This document shows, one piece after another, positions 52,117-60,732 of a stretch of DNA of 64,000 nt (positions are counted from its first letter, which is position 1; every line of letters begins with the position of its first letter). The notes below the pieces were generated by a model. It was not told the DNA's origin and made no database searches. It was given only the letters and a program-made list of their open reading frames with translations. The translations under genes were made by a program, and so were the position numbers. Source of the stretch: Streptomyces ambofaciens ATCC 23877 (lineage in GTDB: Bacteria > Actinomycetota > Actinomycetes > Streptomycetales > Streptomycetaceae); NCBI RefSeq assembly GCF_001267885.1, contig NZ_CP012382.1:2529001-2593000 (forward strand). The letters run 5' to 3'.

Positions 52117-53748
52117 TTGTCCGGCAACGTCACCTCGCTGTTCCGCAGCACCGCGGCACACAGCCCGTCGATGGCGGCGCTGGCGCGCGAGAGCGGCGAA
52201 GCGGGCGCCGGCCCGGTGGACTTCTGCATCCCCTGCAACCCGTACTTCCCCACCCCGGCGATGTTCGACGAGATGGCCGGCCGGCTGCGCGACATCCTCA
52301 CGTACTACCCGAGCGGTGCCGACACCATCACCGCCGAGCTGTGCAGCCTGCTGCAACTGCCGCCGCAGTGCGTGGCGATGGGCAACGGCTCCACGGAGCT
52401 GATCACCTGGATCGACCACCTGCTGGTCCGCGAGTCCCTCGCCGTCCCCGTCCCCACCTTCGGCCGCTGGACCGACCAGCCGATGGAGACCGGCAAACGG
52501 GTCGACATGTTCCCGCTCCAGGAGTCCGGCGGCTTCGCCCTCGACCTCGCGCGGTACGCCGAGTTCATCCGGGCCCGCGGTACCCGGGTGGTGGTGGTCT
52601 GCAATCCCAACAACCCCGACGGCGGCTATCTGCACAAGCAGGCGCTCGTGCAGTTCATGGACGCGATGGCCGACCGGGACCTGGTCGTGGTCGACGAGTC
52701 CTTCCTGGAGTTCGCCGACGCGGAGGCCGAGCCCAGCGTGGTCCAGGAGGCGATGCTGCGGCCCAACGTCGTCGTCCTGCGCAGCCTCGGCAAGAACTTC
52801 GGCCTGCACGGCATCCGCTTCGGCTACCTGGTCGCGAACCCCGCGCTCGCCGGCCGGGTGCGCGCCATGCTCCCCAAGTGGAACCTGAACTCCTTCGCCG
52901 AGCACGTGGTGTTCATGCTGCGCGACCACGGGCCGGAGTACGCGCAGAGCCTGCACCAGGTCCGCCGCGACCGTCTGGAGATGTCCGGTCAGCTGTCGGC
53001 GCTGCCGGGCCTGACCGTCTACCCCTCCCAGGGCAACTTCCTCTTCGTGCGCCTGCCCGTGGGCGCCGAGGGCACCGTCGTCCGGGACCGCATGCTCACC
53101 GAGCACCGGGTCCTGGTCCGTGAGTGCGGCAACAAGATCGGTTCGTCCAGCCGCTTCCTGCGTCTCGTGGTGCGCCCCCAGGCCGACGTACGTCGCCTGG
53201 TGTCCGGCCTGGAACAGGTGCTCTACGGGTCCAGGAGGGGAGCCGCCGTGCCCGAGCCCGCCACCGGCTACGGCTCGGGCACGGCGGTGGTGGACCGCCT
53301 GCTGAGCCAGACCGACGGCGCGGGCCTGCGGGCGCTCGCCGACGGTGGCGCGGGTACCGCCGTCCCGGGACCGGCCGCCCCCGCGGCCCCCGGCACCGGC
53401 ATGCCGCTCCCGGCCGCGGTGCCCGTCGCCCCGGCGGCGGCCGCCATCGGCCCGATGCCGGTGCCGGCGGCGCCGCGGCAGGTCCCGCACCCGGCGCCGG
53501 TCCCCCACCCGGCGCCGTACCCCGGGCCGGTGCCGGTCCCCCACCCGGCACCGGCCCCGCAGCCCGTGCCCGCCCCGGCCCCCGCGGCGGACCCGTACCC
53601 GGCGCCCACCCCGCCCGGTGTCCCCGCCCGCGGTGGCCTCACCGCCGCCCAGGTCAGAGGCACCAACGGGCTGGAGTCGGTGCCGGCGACGGGCTGGCCC
53701 GCCCCGCAGAACTGGCCGAACGCGGCGGGCATGGGCCGCACCGGGTGA
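52117..53748 (+). CDS. PLP-dependent class I/II aminotransferase with long Pro/Ala-rich C-terminal tail
   Basis: TTG 52117 follows CGGAGG. Residues about 30-375 form a fold-type I enzyme like histidinol-phosphate aminotransferase or CobD: YYPSGADTITAEL, MGNGSTELI, VVCNPNNPDGGYL, VVVDESFLEF and the PLP lysine in SLGKNFGLHGIRFGY. It acts on an unidentified amino acid or phosphate ester. The remaining 165 residues are low-complexity with PHPAP and PVPAP repeats, unusual for this family, and could be a disordered linker or anchoring tail. It stands alone between the sugar operon and a convergent arabinanase. Confidence 0.87.
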   Translation: MSGNVTSLFRSTAAHSPSMAALARESGEAGAGPVDFCIPCNPYFPTPAMFDEMAGRLRDILTYYPSGADTITAELCSLLQLPPQCVAMGNGSTELITWIDHLLVRESLAVPVPTFGRWTDQPMETGKRVDMFPLQESGGFALDLARYAEFIRARGTRVVVVCNPNNPDGGYLHKQALVQFMDAMADRDLVVVDESFLEFADAEAEPSVVQEAMLRPNVVVLRSLGKNFGLHGIRFGYLVANPALAGRVRAMLPKWNLNSFAEHVVFMLRDHGPEYAQSLHQVRRDRLEMSGQLSALPGLTVYPSQGNFLFVRLPVGAEGTVVRDRMLTEHRVLVRECGNKIGSSSRFLRLVVRPQADVRRLVSGLEQVLYGSRRGAAVPEPATGYGSGTAVVDRLLSQTDGAGLRALADGGAGTAVPGPAAPAAPGTGMPLPAAVPVAPAAAAIGPMPVPAAPRQVPHPAPVPHPAPYPGPVPVPHPAPAPQPVPAPAPAADPYPAPTPPGVPARGGLTAAQVRGTNGLESVPATGWPAPQNWPNAAGMGRTG

Positions 53749-53805
53749 GGGCCGGGGCCGACAGGGCGCGCCCTGCGCCGGGTCCAGCCGCCGCTGTCGG
53801 CCGGG

Positions 53806-54771
53806 TCAGTAGGCGACGGGCCAGCCGCTGCTCCAGTTCAGGAGGTTGATGCCGAGCTTGGACGTGCCGTTGTCGTTGCCGTCGTAGTAGTGGTAGACGA
53901 TCAGGTCGCCGTCGACGTCGTTCATGATCGACTGGCCGCCGGGGCCGATGACGCTGCCGTGCGACTCCAGGACCGGCGTCCCGCCGTTGTTCATCAGGGA
54001 GACGCCGTTCTTGTCGCGGTACGGCCCGGTGACGCTGGTGGCCCGGCCCACCTTGATCTTGTACGTGGAGCTGGTGCCCGCACAGCAGGTGTCGTACGAG
54101 GCGAAGAGGTAGTAGTACCCGTTCCGCTTGACGATGTACGGGGCCTCGACGGCCTTGGTCCCCGACGGCCGGGAGGCGATCGAGTAGCGGGTGGTGTGGG
54201 AGGAGAGCTGCTTGCCGGTGGACGGGTCGAGCCGGATCATCTTCAGCCCGGTCCACCAGCTGCCGAAGGACAGCCACCACGTGCCGTCGTCGTCGACGAA
54301 GAGGTTGGGGTCGATGGCGTTGTAGTCGCTGGACGAGGTCGACGTGTAGACGATGCCGTGGTCGCTCCAGCCTCCCGGCCGGCCGGTGGTGGAGGTCGCG
54401 AGGCCGATGGCGGAGGTGTTGGAGCCGAACTTCGAGACGGAGTAGTACATCAGGTACCTGCCGCCGTGGAACGAGATGTCGGGCGCCCAGGCCTCCGGCA
54501 CGCTGGAGTAACGGGACCACCAGCTCGGCCGGGAGCCGAAGGCGTCCGCGCCGGCGGCGAAGGCGGTGCGGTCGGAGGACGTCTTGCTGCTGATCCCGCC
54601 GCCGGTGGCGTAGAGCTGGTACTGCCCGGACGAGGTGCGGATCATCGTCGGGTCGTGCGTGACGACGGAGCCGGTGACCCGGCCGGGGCCGGGGTAGGCC
54701 GACGCCGTGGTGGGGACGAGCGCGAGCAGGGCGGCGGCGGGGAGGGCGAGGAGTGCGGTTCTCTTGCGCAT
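53806..54771 (-). CDS. Secreted endo-1,5-alpha-L-arabinanase, GH43
   Basis: ATG 54771, with GAAGGAG upstream, gives a 321-residue precursor with signal peptide MRKRTALLALPAAALLALVP and cleavage near ASA. The five-bladed propeller catalytic acids can be read as Asp in VTHDPTMI, Asp in NAIDPNLFVDDDG and Glu in TKAVEAPYIV. It cuts arabinan outside the cell, providing arabino-oligosaccharides for importers such as those at either end of this region. It is divergent from a membrane binding protein gene over 251 bp. A longer upstream frame is not supported. Confidence 0.93.
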   Translation of the reverse strand: MRKRTALLALPAAALLALVPTTASAYPGPGRVTGSVVTHDPTMIRTSSGQYQLYATGGGISSKTSSDRTAFAAGADAFGSRPSWWSRYSSVPEAWAPDISFHGGRYLMYYSVSKFGSNTSAIGLATSTTGRPGGWSDHGIVYTSTSSSDYNAIDPNLFVDDDGTWWLSFGSWWTGLKMIRLDPSTGKQLSSHTTRYSIASRPSGTKAVEAPYIVKRNGYYYLFASYDTCCAGTSSTYKIKVGRATSVTGPYRDKNGVSLMNNGGTPVLESHGSVIGPGGQSIMNDVDGDLIVYHYYDGNDNGTSKLGINLLNWSSGWPVAY

Positions 54772-55022
54772 GGGGGACGCTCCTTCGTGTCCGGCATCTC
54801 GAACATCGATCGCCTTTTCGGACGGGACCGTAGAATCGAACCCCTTGCGCGTCAATGGTTCGCGCAGCGCCGGCAACCAACGCCCGGAGAACAGCGCGCT
54901 TTCCAGGTGACGCACCGGTGAACTCCTGACGGATGGTCAGCAGCACACCCGTCGGCCGCCCCCCTCTCCGGTCACCATGGCCTCCCCGTCCCTGTACGTC
55001 CGTCCTGCCCCGGGAGTCGGCC
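54772..55022. promoter_or_regulatory. Divergent promoter region between arabinanase and phosphate-binding-type genes
   Basis: These 251 bases contain no convincing gene. They are more AT-balanced near 54795-54860, with TCGAACATCGATCG and AATCGAACCCC, which echo the TCGAACA half of the shared motif upstream of the sugar-acid operon, but without full matches. Confidence 0.4.
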
Positions 55023-56585
55023 ATGAACGGTGTTCCGTGGGAGTCGGTGATCGCCGTGCTCGGCCTCGCCGTGCCCGTGACCGCCGCCCTGTGGGAGTTC
55101 TTCCTGGCGGGCCGCAAACGGCTGGGCTACCGCGTCCAGATGGACACCACCGTCCGGGACTCGTCCACCTCCGGACCGGAGACCCGGGTGTTCCAGCGGA
55201 TGCAGTGGGACGGCAGGACGCTGGCCGATCCGTCGGTCGTGCTGCTGCGCATCGAGAACGTGGGCTGGTCCCCGATCGTCGAGGGCGACTACGTGGCGCC
55301 GGCCACCGACCCGGTGGGCGTGAGCATCGCCTTCCCGGGCCGACGGGTGGTCGGCATGGCCGTGACCGAGCGCAGCCGCAACGTGCCGCGCAGCTTCTTC
55401 ACCCCGGACCGGCCCGGGTTCGCCGCCACGGACGGCGTCGTCAGACTGCCGAAGGTGATACTCAACCGCAGGGCGCACTACAAGGTGCTGGCGGTCCTGG
55501 ACCGCGAGGAGGGCTTCACCGAGCCCGAGTTCCCCGACCCGGAGGTCTCCGCGGGCGTCGTCGGCGGGGTGCGCGGCGGGACCGTCAAGAGGACCGAGTA
55601 CTACCCCTTCGCGTCCCGGCCGGTCCGCTGGCTGCTCGCCGCGCTCGTGCTGGTCAGCGTCGCCCAGTCCGCCGCCACCTTCGCCCGCGGCGAGGACCCG
55701 GTCGCCGCGCCGCTGGACTGCGCCGAGGGGACGCTGCACCTGTCGGGCTCCACCGCCTTCAGGCCGGTGCTGGAGCTGGCCGCCGCGCGGTACACCGAGA
55801 CCTGTCCGGATGCCCGGATACCGCTGTCCGACGACTCGTTCCGGGGCAGCGTCCCGGGCCTCGACACCCTTGCCGCGGCCGGCGAGAAGGCCGGGCCCGG
55901 CGGATCCGGAGGGCTGGGCGACCGGCTCGCCTTCAGCGACGGGCCCAAGTCCGACGGCCGCCCCGAACTGCTCCCGAGACCCGTCGCCCTGTCACTGTTC
56001 ACCCTGGTCGTGAGCGAGGACGCCGGGGTGCGGGACCTGTCCCTGCGGCAGGTGCGGGACATCTACGCCGGCGAGATCACCAACTGGAAGCAGGTGAAGG
56101 GCCGCGACCTGCCGATCCGGCTGGTCAGCCGCCACCCGGGCTCCGGCACCCGCGCCGCCCTCGAAGCGCGGGTCCTGGGCGGCCGGCCCCTGCCCGCGGT
56201 GACCACGAACGACTGCCGGAGCCTGGACGCCGGCCGCCCCGGGCGCTGCGAGGTCGGCGGCACGCCGTCCCTGCTGGACACCGTCGCCTCGACGCCCGGC
56301 GCCCTCGGCCACAGCGAGGTCGGCTCCGCCACCGGCCACGAGGGCGTGCGGCTGGTCCGCATCGACGGCTATCCCGCGACGCTGGAGGGCGCCGACCAGG
56401 GCGCGTATCCCTTCTGGGAGACCGAGATCGCCTACACCTACGGCGAGCCGCCGGCCGACTCGATCGCCGCGGGCTTCCTGCGCTACCTCGCCGCCGAGGT
56501 CGGCAAGGACGTCATCCGCTCCAAGGGCCACCGCCCCTGCGCCGAACTGGACAAGCCGCTGGTGTGCCGGCCGAGTGGCCCGTGA
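55023..56585 (+). CDS. Membrane-anchored periplasmic-binding (PstS-like) protein
   Basis: ATG 55023 has GGGAG upstream. The 520-residue protein has an N-terminal hydrophobic helix (VIAVLGLAVPVTAALWEFFLAG). A soluble beta-rich domain of about 150 residues follows, then a second helix (WLLAALVLVSVAQSAATFA). An external PstS-type phosphate-binding domain comes next (LHLSGSTAFRPVLELAAARYTE, DIYAGEITNWKQVKG, IRLVSRHPGSGTRAALEARVLGG). The SRxxGSGT sequence is the phosphate ligand loop. There is no ABC permease or ATPase nearby, so it is more likely a sensor or scavenger than a transporter subunit. Cysteines in the external domain may form disulfides. Confidence 0.82.
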   Translation: MNGVPWESVIAVLGLAVPVTAALWEFFLAGRKRLGYRVQMDTTVRDSSTSGPETRVFQRMQWDGRTLADPSVVLLRIENVGWSPIVEGDYVAPATDPVGVSIAFPGRRVVGMAVTERSRNVPRSFFTPDRPGFAATDGVVRLPKVILNRRAHYKVLAVLDREEGFTEPEFPDPEVSAGVVGGVRGGTVKRTEYYPFASRPVRWLLAALVLVSVAQSAATFARGEDPVAAPLDCAEGTLHLSGSTAFRPVLELAAARYTETCPDARIPLSDDSFRGSVPGLDTLAAAGEKAGPGGSGGLGDRLAFSDGPKSDGRPELLPRPVALSLFTLVVSEDAGVRDLSLRQVRDIYAGEITNWKQVKGRDLPIRLVSRHPGSGTRAALEARVLGGRPLPAVTTNDCRSLDAGRPGRCEVGGTPSLLDTVASTPGALGHSEVGSATGHEGVRLVRIDGYPATLEGADQGAYPFWETEIAYTYGEPPADSIAAGFLRYLAAEVGKDVIRSKGHRPCAELDKPLVCRPSGP

Positions 56586-56721
56586 CGCGCCCCGGCGGCC
56601 GGGCCGGCGGCCCTTCCGCGGCCGGCACCGGACGAGGTCCGCACCCCGCTCGCCACCGTCTACGCTTGGCCCGTTCGCACGCGCCGGCCGCCCGAACCGG
56701 CGCCGGGGGAAAGGCACTCGG

Positions 56722-57024
56722 ATGACGATGGGACGGCGGGTCGTCGTCGCGTGGGCGGGGTTGTGCCTGGCCGGCGCCGCCGCCACCTCCGCCCTCGACG
56801 CGGAGCCGTACGCGGACGGGACGGGGTCCCCCGCCGAGGAGCCGGCGCCGACGCAGACCCACGCCGTCAACTGCGAGGAGGTCGCCGACCTCGTCGAACA
56901 GGCGCGCGCCGAAGCCGCTCGCGAGCGGGCGGAGGGCGACGGAGCCGTCCAGCGCCTCACGGTGATGTCGGCGCCCGAGGAGTGCGCGGACGAGATCGAG
57001 GCGCGCGGGCCGGCCTCCCGCTGA
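56722..57024 (+). CDS. Small secreted hypothetical protein
   Basis: ATG 56722, near GGGGAAAGG, encodes 100 residues with a signal peptide, MTMGRRVVVAWAGLCLAGAAATSALDA. The mature part is short and acidic and contains two cysteines (VNCEEVAD and PEECADEIE) that may form one disulfide between helices. I do not recognise the family. It is convergent with the DUF4360 gene, 29 bases away. Confidence 0.7.
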   Translation: MTMGRRVVVAWAGLCLAGAAATSALDAEPYADGTGSPAEEPAPTQTHAVNCEEVADLVEQARAEAARERAEGDGAVQRLTVMSAPEECADEIEARGPASR

Positions 57025-57053
57025 CGCCGGCCCGCGCCCCCGCCGCTCACCGG

Positions 57054-57707
57054 TCAGGACTCGGGGCACTCCTTCCACGCCAGGTGGTAGACGGTGCTGA
57101 TGTCGCCGTCGGTCGAGTCCATCGTCATGAAGCTCACCGCGCCGGGGTCGGACGTCCCCGTGCTCACCCGCAGCTCCGTGTTGATGTTGAAGTTGCGCTG
57201 GACCCCGCACGGCGCCCACACCAGCTGGGCCCAGTCGGTGGTGTCGGTGGCCTGCCAGTTGTCGTCGTAGGGACCGCTGAAGGGGTGGCTGCGGTACTCC
57301 GTGTTCGGGGAGCCCTGGAAGTAGTACGAGGCCCGCTGGGTGCCCTTGGCGCCGGCCTGGAGGGCGGCGAAGCCGCGGTAGTCCGCGCTGGCGACGGCGT
57401 AGGTGAAGCCCTGCGGCACGTGGACGAGCAGGTTGAGCTGGCAGTTCTTGCGGAAGGCCGTGGGGGCGGAGTCGCCGCCGGCCTGGGCCAGGTAGTCGCT
57501 GTAGGTGACGGTGAACGCGGTGTTGTCCTTGGAGACGGCGACCGCCGCCGTGCCCTGGGGACAGCCGGAGCCGTTCACGGTGGCGACCTTGATGACGATC
57601 TTGTCCGGCGGCGGGTCCTCGAACCCGTCGGCGGGCTGGGCTTGCGCGGGCAGCGCGGAGGTGAGGAGCGCGGCGATCGTGCCGCTCAGGAGCAGGCCGG
57701 TGGCCAT
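57054..57707 (-). CDS. Secreted DUF4360 protein
   Basis: ATG 57707, with GGGGA before it, gives a 217-residue precursor with signal peptide MATGLLLSGTIAALLTSALPAQA. The mature part is a beta-sandwich of the DUF4360 family: VNGSGCPQGTAAVAVSKDNTAFTVTYSDY, then FRKNCQLNLLVHVPQGFTYAVASADYRGFA and a C-terminal FNINTELRVSTG. Cysteines in GSGCP, KNCQ, APCG and KECPES probably form two disulfides. Function is unknown; related proteins occur widely in fungi and actinomycetes as extracellular proteins. It is divergent from the GH35-like gene. Confidence 0.87.
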   Translation of the reverse strand: MATGLLLSGTIAALLTSALPAQAQPADGFEDPPPDKIVIKVATVNGSGCPQGTAAVAVSKDNTAFTVTYSDYLAQAGGDSAPTAFRKNCQLNLLVHVPQGFTYAVASADYRGFAALQAGAKGTQRASYYFQGSPNTEYRSHPFSGPYDDNWQATDTTDWAQLVWAPCGVQRNFNINTELRVSTGTSDPGAVSFMTMDSTDGDISTVYHLAWKECPES

Positions 57708-57916
57708 GGGTCTCCCCTTCGGGTCGGTGGGGGGTGGATGGTGAATGCGTCCGCCATCTACACATGTTGTGCACATGACATTCACGAAGCGGTCGCATCG
57801 TATGCACCCCCACGGGACGCGAACAGCTCGAACTCCGGCCATTTACCGCATCGCCGGGTCCTTGTGGAGAATGGCCCGGCAGCGCAGCAGGAAGTACGGC
57901 AACAGGAGAGGCTCCC

Positions 57917-60673
57917 TTGGAGCTCAGCAGGCTCAGCAGACGAGCGTTCAGCGCCCTCGCGGGCACCACCGTCCTCGGTCTCTCGCTCGGCGGCAGCGTG
58001 AGCGGCCGGGCGCTGCCCGCCTCCGGCGCCTCCGGCCCGGCGCCCACCGGACCTCCGCCCGGCCCGCCCGGCGCCGACGGGGTGCGCCACCGGGTCGCCC
58101 TGGACCGCCACAGCCTGCTGGTCGACGGCAGACGCCTGGCCCTGTGGTCCGGCGAGCTGCACCCCTTCCGGCTGCCGAGCCCGTCCCTGTGGCGGGACGT
58201 CCTGCAGAAGATGCGGGCGTACGGCTACAACGCGGTCGGTGTCCGCCTCGCCTGGAACCAGCACTCCGGCGCCCCCGGCGCGTACGACTTCACCGGCGTC
58301 CGCGACCTGGACCTGTTCCTGCGCACGGCCGCCGAGACGCGTATGTACGTCGTCCTCCACCCCGGACCGCACATCGGCGCGGACGTGGACGCGGGCGGCC
58401 TCCCCGGCTGGCTGACGGCCGCCGAGGGCGGGGCCGGCCCCGCCGACGCCGCGTACGCGCGCCACGCCGACGAGTGGCTGAGCCGCGTCAACGCCGTCGC
58501 CGCCCGGCACCAGTACACCCGCGGCACCGGCACCGTCCTGCTCTACCGTGTCGACGCCCCCGAGCGCGCCCGCCTGACCCGCCTGCACGACCGGCTGCGC
58601 GCCGACGGCATCGAGGTGCCCGTCCTGCACGCCGGCGCCCCGGTGCCCTGGGGGGAGGCGGACCGGAGCCGCGACGCCGCCGAGGTGCGGCGGGACCACC
58701 TGGCGCACCTCGCGCGGGGGGTCACGCTGCACAGCGTGCGCACCGCGTTCGGCGGGACCTCCTGGGGCTGGCTGGGGGCCTCCTCGGCGCCGGCGCCCGC
58801 CTACGACCCCACCGCGGCGATCGACGGGGCGCGCCGGCCCACGGACCGGCTCGCCCCGCTCCACCAGCTCGGGCACCTGCTGCGCCACGTCCCCGACTTC
58901 ACCCGGCTCGAAGAGGCCCCCGAGGTCAGGGCCGCGGACGCCCGCGTCCAGGTGCGGCACCTGACCAACCCGGACACCGGCACCCACGCGTACGTCCTGC
59001 GCAACGACTCCGCCCACGACGTGACGTCGACGCTGCCGATGGGCGGGACCGACGTGGAGGTCACCGTCCCCGCCCGCGACGCCCGGCTGTACGCCACCGG
59101 GCTCCCCGTGGGCTCGGGCCGGACGCTGGCGTACGCCACCGTGACCCCCATGCTGTCCCTGAGCGTCGGACGGCTGGACATCGCCGCCTTCGTGGGCCGG
59201 GCCGGGGAGATGGCCCACCTGGTGCTGGACTGCCCGCACGAGCCGTGGCCGACCCGGCTCGACGAGGAGGCGGCCTGGGCGTACGACCACGGCAGACTGC
59301 ACGTCACGGTGCCGCTCGGCGAGAACGGGCTGACCCGGGTCCGCATCCGCAGCGGGGAGTCCGACCGCACCACCCTGCTGCTCTTCGCCGACGACGCCGC
59401 CTCGCTGCGGCTGTGGCCCTACGAGACCCCGTCGGGCCGCGTCCTCGTGCACGGCCCGGCGCTGCTGCGCGACGCCGTCCTGGACGGTGCCACGATCCGG
59501 CTGACCGGTGACACCGTCGAGGAGTGCGGTCTGGAGGTGTGGGCGCCCCGCGGCATCACCGACGTGACCTGGAACGGCGAGCGGGTGAGCACCTCGGTCA
59601 GCCGCGCCCACAGCCTGCTGGCCACCTGGCAGCTGCCCGGCGTGCCCGAACTGGTGCTGCCCGCGCTCGACGGCTGGCGGCGCCGCACGGAGAACCCCGA
59701 GTCCGCGCCGGACTACGACGACTCCGGTTGGAGGGCCGCCGACCTGCGGACCTCGCGCAGCACGACCCCCGTGCCGGGCCGGCGGCCGGTGCTCTTCGCC
59801 GACGACTACGGCTTCCACTACGGCGACGTCTGGTACCGCGGCCGGCTCACCGGGGCCGCGGGTCTGGAGTCGGTGTCCCTCGCCTTCAGCACGGGCGCGC
59901 GGGGCCTGCTGATGGCGTGGCTGGACGGGGAGCCGCTGGGCACGCACCGCGTGGGCGGCGAGGGGGACGGTACGGGCACGTGGGCGGCCACGGCCCGCTT
60001 CCGGCTGCCGGCCGCACTGCGTGAGGCCCGGCGGCTACGGCCCGACGCCGGTGCCTCCTGCGTCCTGTCCGTCCTGGTCCGGCGCACCCGGCACGGCCAG
60101 GACGCCCGCCGGGCGGCCCGGGGTCTGGTGTCGGCCGCCTTCGAAGGGGCGTCGCCGCAGGCGGGGTGGCGGATCCGGGGCGCGGCCGCACCCGATCCCG
60201 TGCGCGGCCCGCTCAACGGGGGCGGGCTGTACGGGGAGCGGCACGGCTGGCACCTTCCCGGGTACGACGACGGCCGCTGGGAGGCCGTCCCCCTCACCGG
60301 GGAGGGCGCCCGCGAGGACCGGCGCCAGGGCGTGACCTGGTACCGGACCACCTTCCGGCTGGACGTCCCGCCGGAGGTCGACGCCTCGGTCGGCCTCGTC
60401 CTGGACGCAGGCGGGGGCCGCGGCAACCGCGCCCAGGTCTTCCTGAACGGCTGGAACATGGGCGAGTACGCGGGCGACCTGACGGACTCGCCGGGGACCT
60501 TCGTCCTGCCGAACGGCATCCTGCGCACCCGAGCCGCCGCCAACACCCTGGCCCTCGCGGTCCTGTCGGACGGCGACACGGCCCCGGGGCCGGGGAGGGT
60601 GCGGCTGGAGCTGCTGGGCAGCGCGGCCGGAGGGGTGCCGGTGGAACCGGTCGCCTCCCCCGGCCGGCGCTGA
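57917..60673 (+). CDS. Secreted GH35 beta-galactosidase homologue lacking catalytic acids
   Basis: TTG 57917 follows AGGAGAG. The 918-residue precursor has a Tat-like signal (RLSRRAFSALAGTTVLGLSL). The GH35 front is clear (LWSGELHPFRLPSPSLWRDVLQKM, FTGVRDLDLFLRTAAE, LHPGPHIGADVDAGGLPGWL) and so is the later GVTLHSVRTAFGGTSWGWLGA. However the acid/base motif (QVENEY in active enzymes) reads LLYRVDAPER near residue 213. The segment that should carry the nucleophile (EFWGGWFDPWG-like) is missing between about 240 and 268. The C-terminal jelly-roll domains are intact. It is most likely a binding or regulatory paralogue and not an active galactosidase. Confidence 0.85.
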   Translation: MELSRLSRRAFSALAGTTVLGLSLGGSVSGRALPASGASGPAPTGPPPGPPGADGVRHRVALDRHSLLVDGRRLALWSGELHPFRLPSPSLWRDVLQKMRAYGYNAVGVRLAWNQHSGAPGAYDFTGVRDLDLFLRTAAETRMYVVLHPGPHIGADVDAGGLPGWLTAAEGGAGPADAAYARHADEWLSRVNAVAARHQYTRGTGTVLLYRVDAPERARLTRLHDRLRADGIEVPVLHAGAPVPWGEADRSRDAAEVRRDHLAHLARGVTLHSVRTAFGGTSWGWLGASSAPAPAYDPTAAIDGARRPTDRLAPLHQLGHLLRHVPDFTRLEEAPEVRAADARVQVRHLTNPDTGTHAYVLRNDSAHDVTSTLPMGGTDVEVTVPARDARLYATGLPVGSGRTLAYATVTPMLSLSVGRLDIAAFVGRAGEMAHLVLDCPHEPWPTRLDEEAAWAYDHGRLHVTVPLGENGLTRVRIRSGESDRTTLLLFADDAASLRLWPYETPSGRVLVHGPALLRDAVLDGATIRLTGDTVEECGLEVWAPRGITDVTWNGERVSTSVSRAHSLLATWQLPGVPELVLPALDGWRRRTENPESAPDYDDSGWRAADLRTSRSTTPVPGRRPVLFADDYGFHYGDVWYRGRLTGAAGLESVSLAFSTGARGLLMAWLDGEPLGTHRVGGEGDGTGTWAATARFRLPAALREARRLRPDAGASCVLSVLVRRTRHGQDARRAARGLVSAAFEGASPQAGWRIRGAAAPDPVRGPLNGGGLYGERHGWHLPGYDDGRWEAVPLTGEGAREDRRQGVTWYRTTFRLDVPPEVDASVGLVLDAGGGRGNRAQVFLNGWNMGEYAGDLTDSPGTFVLPNGILRTRAAANTLALAVLSDGDTAPGPGRVRLELLGSAAGGVPVEPVASPGRR

Positions 60674-60732
60674 CCCGGCCCGCGCCGTCCCCGGCCCGCG
60701 CCGCCCCTCCGGCCCGCGCCGCCCCCGCGGGG
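60674..60732. repeat. Short GC-rich tandem repeat between convergent genes
   Basis: Three imperfect copies of CCGGCCCGCGCCG, spaced about 18 bases apart, fill the 59 bases between the GH35-like stop and the GH51 stop. No hairpin of note. Confidence 0.4.
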
